NCBI GenBank assembly: GCA_031200235.1
Contig: CP133595.1
Coordinates: 186,001 to 250,000, forward strand
Origin: Cuniculiplasma divulgatum
GTDB taxonomy: Archaea > Thermoplasmatota > Thermoplasmata > Thermoplasmatales > Thermoplasmataceae
Direction: 5' to 3'
DNA: 64,000 nt
Numbering within the stretch: the first letter of the stretch is position 1; each line of letters begins with the position of its first letter. Shown here one piece after another: positions 60,025 through 64,000 of the stretch. The notes beneath the pieces were generated by a model. The model saw nothing but the letters and a program-made list of their open reading frames with translations, was not told where the DNA came from and did no database searches. Both the position numbers and the translations under genes were made by a program.

Positions 60025-61176
60025 TCACGCCGGTAACGAATGTACAAAGCGACCCAGTTCGGCAATGCCATCCCTGATGGTGTCATTATCCGTGGCGAAT
60101 GAAAGCCTGAAATGGTATTCCCCCTGGTTACCGAATGCAGATCCCGGTGTTATGACAATTCCCGACTTTTCAAGGGCTTTCTCGCAGAAATCCTCGCTTG
60201 GAATCCTGTTTTCATACTTAACAAATGCATAGAATGCGCCTTCGGGTTTCCTCATGCTTATGCCCTCAGTTTCCGAGACCAGTTTATACACATTATCGCG
60301 GCGTGATCGGAATATCTCTCTGAATTTTGCCGGGGAGTCCCTGTCGGATAGTGCAGCAAGGGCGCCATACTGGGATATGGATGAGGCGCATGTCATTGTC
60401 TGCTGCTGAATCTTGTTTGAGGCTTTGATTATTTCATCGGGCGCAACCATGTATCCAATCCTCCACCCGGTCATTGCATAGCTCTTGGAAAAGCCTGAGA
60501 GTGTGATAGTCCTGGGAAACATTTCCGGAATGCTTGCAGGAGAGAACATTTTGCCTTCATATATCAGGTCCTCGTAAATTTCGTCACTGACCAGGTAAAG
60601 TCCGTGTTTCAGCACAAAATCTGAGAGATTCCTGAGGGCTTTCTCTGTATAGACCTTACCGGTTGGATTTGTGGGATTGCTCAGGATGACCATCCTGGTT
60701 CTGGGCGATACGAGCTTCTCCATCTGGTCAAAATCAAATTCGTAATCATCTGTTGTGGGAACTGTGATGACCTTCCCGCCGTATAACCTGACTATATCGG
60801 GATATGACAGGTAGTAAGGTTCCGGTATTATGACCTCATCACCTGGGTTGATCAGGCACATCACCGCCAGATTTATGGCAAACTTCGTCGGTGTTACCAG
60901 CACATTGCCTGCCGAGGCCTGGACTCCGTTGAAGCTCTTCTCCTTGGATGCGATTGCCTCACGAAGCTCAGGAATGCCAAGTGATGGGGTATAGTGGGTC
61001 TTGCCCTCATTTGCTGCCTTGAATGCGGCATCAATTATGTCCCTGGGAGTTGTGAAATCCGGTTCACCTATACCAAAATTGAAGATCTTCTTTCCGGATC
61101 TCTTAAGTTCAGCTGCCCTGTTGCTGGCGGATACGCTCCTGGATTCACCTATGGCCTCAAGCCTGGAAGCTAGCAT
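60025..61176 (-). CDS. Class I/II aminotransferase (aspartate aminotransferase-like)
   Basis: PLP enzyme, about 383 aa. Schiff-base lysine in SGFSKSYAMTGWRIGY, NPTNPTGKVY, and the phosphate-binding SDEIYEDLIYEG region; FGIGEPDFTTPRDI at the N-terminus and final RLSFATDN are typical. Probably Asp/aromatic aminotransferase. The frame opens at TTG 61197, but that codon overlaps a TATA box (61196-61209), so ATG 61176 is the leaderless start. Shares its promoter region with the divergent RaSEA gene. Confidence 0.92.
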   Translation of the reverse strand: MLASRLEAIGESRSVSASNRAAELKRSGKKIFNFGIGEPDFTTPRDIIDAAFKAANEGKTHYTPSLGIPELREAIASKEKSFNGVQASAGNVLVTPTKFAINLAVMCLINPGDEVIIPEPYYLSYPDIVRLYGGKVITVPTTDDYEFDFDQMEKLVSPRTRMVILSNPTNPTGKVYTEKALRNLSDFVLKHGLYLVSDEIYEDLIYEGKMFSPASIPEMFPRTITLSGFSKSYAMTGWRIGYMVAPDEIIKASNKIQQQTMTCASSISQYGALAALSDRDSPAKFREIFRSRRDNVYKLVSETEGISMRKPEGAFYAFVKYENRIPSEDFCEKALEKSGIVITPGSAFGNQGEYHFRLSFATDNDTIRDGIAELGRFVHSLPA

Positions 61177-61195
61177 CCATGGCAATTCACTTTCC

Positions 61196-61209
61196 AAATA
61201 TATTATTAT
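61196..61209. promoter_or_regulatory. Shared TATA region between aminotransferase and RaSEA genes
   Basis: AAATATATTATTAT reads as an A/T box on both strands. It is about 25 nt from ATG 61176 (minus) and about 40 nt from ATG 61243 (plus), so the minus-strand product is probably leaderless and the RaSEA mRNA has a short leader with a GCAGGT purine motif. Confidence 0.5.
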
Positions 61210-61242
61210 CAGTGTGACATCCGACTAATTGCAGGTATTGTA

Positions 61243-62301
61243 ATGATCAACAGACAGCTTTCCGAATCCATCAGGAATCTCATGCCGGCCAGGGCAAGAA
61301 CCACAAACCCTGACAAACCGGTTTCAATGTGGCGCGAAAGGGACCGGCTCAGGGGTTTCCCGGAAAACACCATAGTGGTGATATTCCGCACCGCCGGATG
61401 CGCATGGTACAACTTCTCCTCATGCTCCATGTGCGGATATTTCAATGACGTTGCCTCCAACATAACACCTGAAAACCTAAAGAATCAGATAGATTCTGTT
61501 GCCGGATCCCTTGGCGATGTCAGGGTGCTCAAGGTATTCACATCAGGGAGCTTCCTGGATCCTCTGGAATTCCCTCCGGAAGCCAGAGATTATTTCTTCA
61601 GGAGCATCCAGGGGAAGATCGATAAGCTGCTGGTGGAATCAAGGACTGAGTACATAACAGAAAGCAACACAGGATCACTCCGGGATTACGGAATACCCAT
61701 CAGGATAGCAATAGGCCTGGAAAGCTCAAACGACCAGATAATAAGGAACTCCATAAACAAGGGTAGCAGCTTTTCAAAATTTGTGTCTGCATCCAGCACG
61801 GCAAGAAGGCTGGGGTATGAACTCAGGACATATCTGCTTTTCAAGCCGCTGTTCATGTCTGAAAAGGCGGCCATTGCTGACATGATACAGTCCATAGAGG
61901 ATGCCAGGGGCCATTCCACCGACATATCGGTGAACCCAATGAACATCCAGAAACACACGCTGGTTGAAAGCATGTGGAACAAGGGGCTTTACAGGCTTCC
62001 AAGGCTCTGGAGCCTGGCCAGAATTCTGCTGGAGACCAGCGATCTTGGTGCAGGCGTTGTTTCCTACCCAACCGGTGGAAACAGGGAAAGAGGCATACAT
62101 AACGAGGAGAATGATCCTGAACTGCTCAACCTCATCTATGAGGCTTCCCTCACACAGGATTTCTCAGGGCTACGTGAATACTATGATTCTGCAGACCGAA
62201 GTGCATATGATGAATTTGTGGACGCAGAGGACATAAACTATGACCAGCCTGATTACTCCAGGCTGCTGGCAAGGATCAGGTCGTCGTCAACCCGTCTCTG
62301 A
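61243..62301 (+). CDS. Archaeosine synthase radical SAM subunit RaSEA
   Basis: 352 aa. Catalyses, with ArcS, conversion of lysine-modified preQ0 at tRNA position 15 to archaeosine. Iron-sulfur cysteines C53, C61 and C64 (RTAGCAWYNFSSCSMCGYF, CX7CX2C), then VKVFTSGSFLDP and VESRTEYIT and AIGLESSNDQIIRNSINKG. The N-terminal SMWRERDRLRGFPENT matches the family. ArcTGT/ArcS are not in the window. Convergent with the nuclease gene (ends adjoin). Confidence 0.9.
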   Translation: MINRQLSESIRNLMPARARTTNPDKPVSMWRERDRLRGFPENTIVVIFRTAGCAWYNFSSCSMCGYFNDVASNITPENLKNQIDSVAGSLGDVRVLKVFTSGSFLDPLEFPPEARDYFFRSIQGKIDKLLVESRTEYITESNTGSLRDYGIPIRIAIGLESSNDQIIRNSINKGSSFSKFVSASSTARRLGYELRTYLLFKPLFMSEKAAIADMIQSIEDARGHSTDISVNPMNIQKHTLVESMWNKGLYRLPRLWSLARILLETSDLGAGVVSYPTGGNRERGIHNEENDPELLNLIYEASLTQDFSGLREYYDSADRSAYDEFVDAEDINYDQPDYSRLLARIRSSSTRL

Positions 62302-62967
62302 TCAGTGTGGTTCAAAGCCATATAAGCCATTTCCCTTGTTATCATTGGGGTCAGTCATCTGCTTTACGTCATTTTCCTCCATTGCCTGGTCTATCTTGCG
62401 CGCGCACTCCATCGCCCTTGACACAAGTGTTTCCCAGTAATGCTGGACTTCATCCTTTGGTATCTCCTCCGTCACAAGGTCAGTGCCCCCGAATTTGACC
62501 ACGTAACCGCTGTAATCCTGCCCGGTCCGTTCTGACATCATCTTCATGTATGATGCAAGCTGAAGCCTGTGGTAATCCTCTATGCGATCTGAACTTGTTG
62601 AACTCTTGAGTTCCAGTATCTCACGCCGATCATTATGCAGGAGATCGATGACGCCTACAAGATTTATGTTTTCATATCCCATATAATGCCATCTGAATGG
62701 TATGGTGAAATACATCCTGTATTCCGCAACGTATCCCTGGTTCTTCACCATGCTCTGCACATAGGAATGAAGCGCAGTTCCACGGAGCATGTTGAGCCTG
62801 TCGCGGAAAGTTTCCTCCACAAGCCCGAGTTTTCTTTTTACCTCCTGATCTACGCTGAATGATAACCCGCTTACACTGAACCTGTTGACGGGTATTGGCT
62901 TTCCGGTATAGGGCTTCCCCTGCACCACTTCCCTGAACAGGTTCTCAATTTCATCTTTTCTGGACAT
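62302..62967 (-). CDS. PD-(D/E)XK nuclease, RecB/Cas4-like
   Basis: About 221 aa from ATG 62967 (TATA-like TTATTTTAATGAC at 62988-62998). Nuclease core: RGTALHSYVQ (His of motif 1), GVIDLLHNDRREILELKSS (Asp and Glu-x-Lys of motifs II/III) and HRLQLASYMKMMSE (Q-x3-Y of motif IV). No C-terminal iron-sulfur cysteines, so it is not a canonical Cas4. A DNA-end-processing role is likely; no CRISPR genes are near. Confidence 0.82.
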   Translation of the reverse strand: MSRKDEIENLFREVVQGKPYTGKPIPVNRFSVSGLSFSVDQEVKRKLGLVEETFRDRLNMLRGTALHSYVQSMVKNQGYVAEYRMYFTIPFRWHYMGYENINLVGVIDLLHNDRREILELKSSTSSDRIEDYHRLQLASYMKMMSERTGQDYSGYVVKFGGTDLVTEEIPKDEVQHYWETLVSRAMECARKIDQAMEENDVKQMTDPNDNKGNGLYGFEPH

Positions 62968-63089
62968 TACAGCATGACATTTTATGGTCATTAAAATAAC
63001 ATACGGGCAGACCGTCTCTACAATATCTAACTGCTGGATTCCAATTCAAAAACCTCTTTACCGGAAACGCCATAATCCACAGATCACAA

Positions 63090-64000
63090 TTGAAGCTCCG
63101 AGATTTGGGTGAGAGGGAGATAATCAACAGGATATTCAAGGGCATTTCAATGAAACAGGAGAAGGATGATTGTGCTGTTCTGGAGCAGGGGGATGAATAC
63201 CTGCTTTTTTCCACTGACATAATAAGGCAGAGCACCCACATTCCTGATGGTGCTGATCCGTCACTCATTGGAAAATTCGTGGCAAACATAAACCTCAGCG
63301 ATATTGCAGCAATGGCAGGAATCCCAACAGGAATGCTTGTTTCATACCTGGTCGATCCGGAGTCTGATGACAGGTACCTTGAGAAGATTGCAGCATCCAT
63401 TGACAGGGTGCTCAGGGACAATGGAGCCGATACTCTCGGTGGAGACACCAAGGAGGGCAGCGAACTTGTCATAAGTGGTTCCATAGTGGGACACCAGGAG
63501 AAGAGGCTGACACGCAGAAGAAGCCACATCGCCAAGGGTGATGTGATTGGCGTCACAAACAGGATGGGCCGGGCAGCATCAGGATATATTTTCTACAGAA
63601 CTGGATACCGACCTGACCTTGGAATCAACATGATGCTGGGCATAAGTGCAAGGATCAAGGAAGCACAGATTATGAGCGAATATGGAGCAAAATTCATGAT
63701 GGACCTTTCAGATGGCGTATTTGCCAGCATATCTCAGATGAAGAGTGACTACGGAATTGGGTTCAAGATAGTGGAAAATGAGCTCAAGCCGGACAGGAAC
63801 GTGGCAAAGGCCGCATCATTAACCGGGCTTCCATCCACTGAAATAATGTGTGGTTTCGGAGGGGACTACGAGATATTCTTCTCCATCAGCAATTCAAACT
63901 ACAGGGATTTTCTGGCAGCAATGGAATCTGAGAAAATCGATGTAAGCTTCATTGGTGAGGCATGGGAGGGCAACAACATAATGTTCAATGGAAGAGAATG
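63090..64000 (+). CDS. thiL: Thiamine-monophosphate kinase (cut by window edge)
   Basis: ATP-dependent phosphorylation of thiamine phosphate to the diphosphate. 303 codons visible, running off the right edge. KQEKDDCAVLEQG and STDIIRQSTHIP at the start, DTLGGDTKEGSELVIS, GDVIGVTNRMGRAASG, and MMDLSDGVFAS, matching the PurM-like ATP-binding and Mg2+ sites. Start TTG 63090 is the only sensible one near the family N-terminus. Confidence 0.9.
   Translation, partial: MKLRDLGEREIINRIFKGISMKQEKDDCAVLEQGDEYLLFSTDIIRQSTHIPDGADPSLIGKFVANINLSDIAAMAGIPTGMLVSYLVDPESDDRYLEKIAASIDRVLRDNGADTLGGDTKEGSELVISGSIVGHQEKRLTRRRSHIAKGDVIGVTNRMGRAASGYIFYRTGYRPDLGINMMLGISARIKEAQIMSEYGAKFMMDLSDGVFASISQMKSDYGIGFKIVENELKPDRNVAKAASLTGLPSTEIMCGFGGDYEIFFSISNSNYRDFLAAMESEKIDVSFIGEAWEGNNIMFNGRE

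Noticed and set aside
62302-62967. RecB/Cas4-like nuclease taken as evidence for CRISPR
   Set aside because: No CRISPR repeats, Cas1/Cas2 or iron-sulfur cysteines in the window, so it is kept as an unlinked nuclease.

Overview
The window looks like a chromosomal segment of an acidophilic archaeon of the Thermoplasmatales or a close relative. Archaeal informational genes are present (NMD3, Rpo7-Spt4-dephospho-CoA kinase-S24e-S27ae, RNase Z, the archaeosine enzyme RaSEA, ScpB, UPF0292 Toprim). There is a thermopsin-like acid protease, much AGG/AGA arginine codon use, and a promoter style in which a TATA-like box lies about 25 nt before the start codon with no Shine-Dalgarno site, the sign of leaderless mRNAs. 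I used that spacing to revise many starts. Species assignment is inference.

Layout. 1-5 kb: NMD3 (cut by the edge), an acyl-CoA dehydrogenase, the Rpo7/ribosomal operon, DUF763. 5-10.2 kb: a giant Lhr-type helicase. 10.2-21.9 kb: a membrane/wHTH pair, a secreted protein, a 52-aa protein, PaiB-like protein, acryloyl-CoA-reductase-like MDR enzyme, E1-like enzyme, thermopsin-like secreted protein, a three-repeat protein, an ABC exporter, DUF202 and DUF2250 genes. 22-28.5 kb: a probable hydroxy-acid catabolic cluster (beta-decarboxylating dehydrogenase, MmgE/PrpD, MFS transporter, LysR regulator, SDR). 28.5-31.1 kb: an AT-rich accessory stretch ending at tRNA-Ser(GCU), with a frameshifted gene, a polytopic membrane protein with a coiled coil and C-terminal J-like domain, and a transposase remnant touching the tRNA. 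31.1-31.6 kb: a 53-aa protein directly abutting the tRNA and a tiny Asp/Tyr-rich ORF.

31.8-45.5 kb is mostly housekeeping: compact Lhr helicase, Toprim, RNase Z, nucleobase permease/dCTP deaminase, ScpB/PurD, SelB-like protein, ferrochelatase, HemE, AsnRS. 45.6-51.4 kb, beginning at tRNA-Cys(GCA), is a decaying accessory region: 2H phosphoesterase, HicBA, an Mrr restriction-nuclease remnant, VapBC, and an ABC transporter inactivated by several lesions. 51.5-64 kb returns to core genes: SQR-like flavoprotein, GNAT enzyme, secreted beta-helix protein, unknown membrane protein, radical SAM/YhfC pair, YbjQ, aminotransferase, RaSEA, a RecB-like nuclease and ThiL (cut by the right edge).

The best candidates for something undescribed are the membrane-anchored J-like protein in the tRNA-Ser island, the pair of ~52-aa paralogous proteins, the SD-led Asp-rich micro-ORF, the triple-repeat protein, the ~850-residue extension of the giant Lhr, and a hairpin array at 59.86-59.97 kb. 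No CRISPR array, complete insertion sequence or replication origin was seen.
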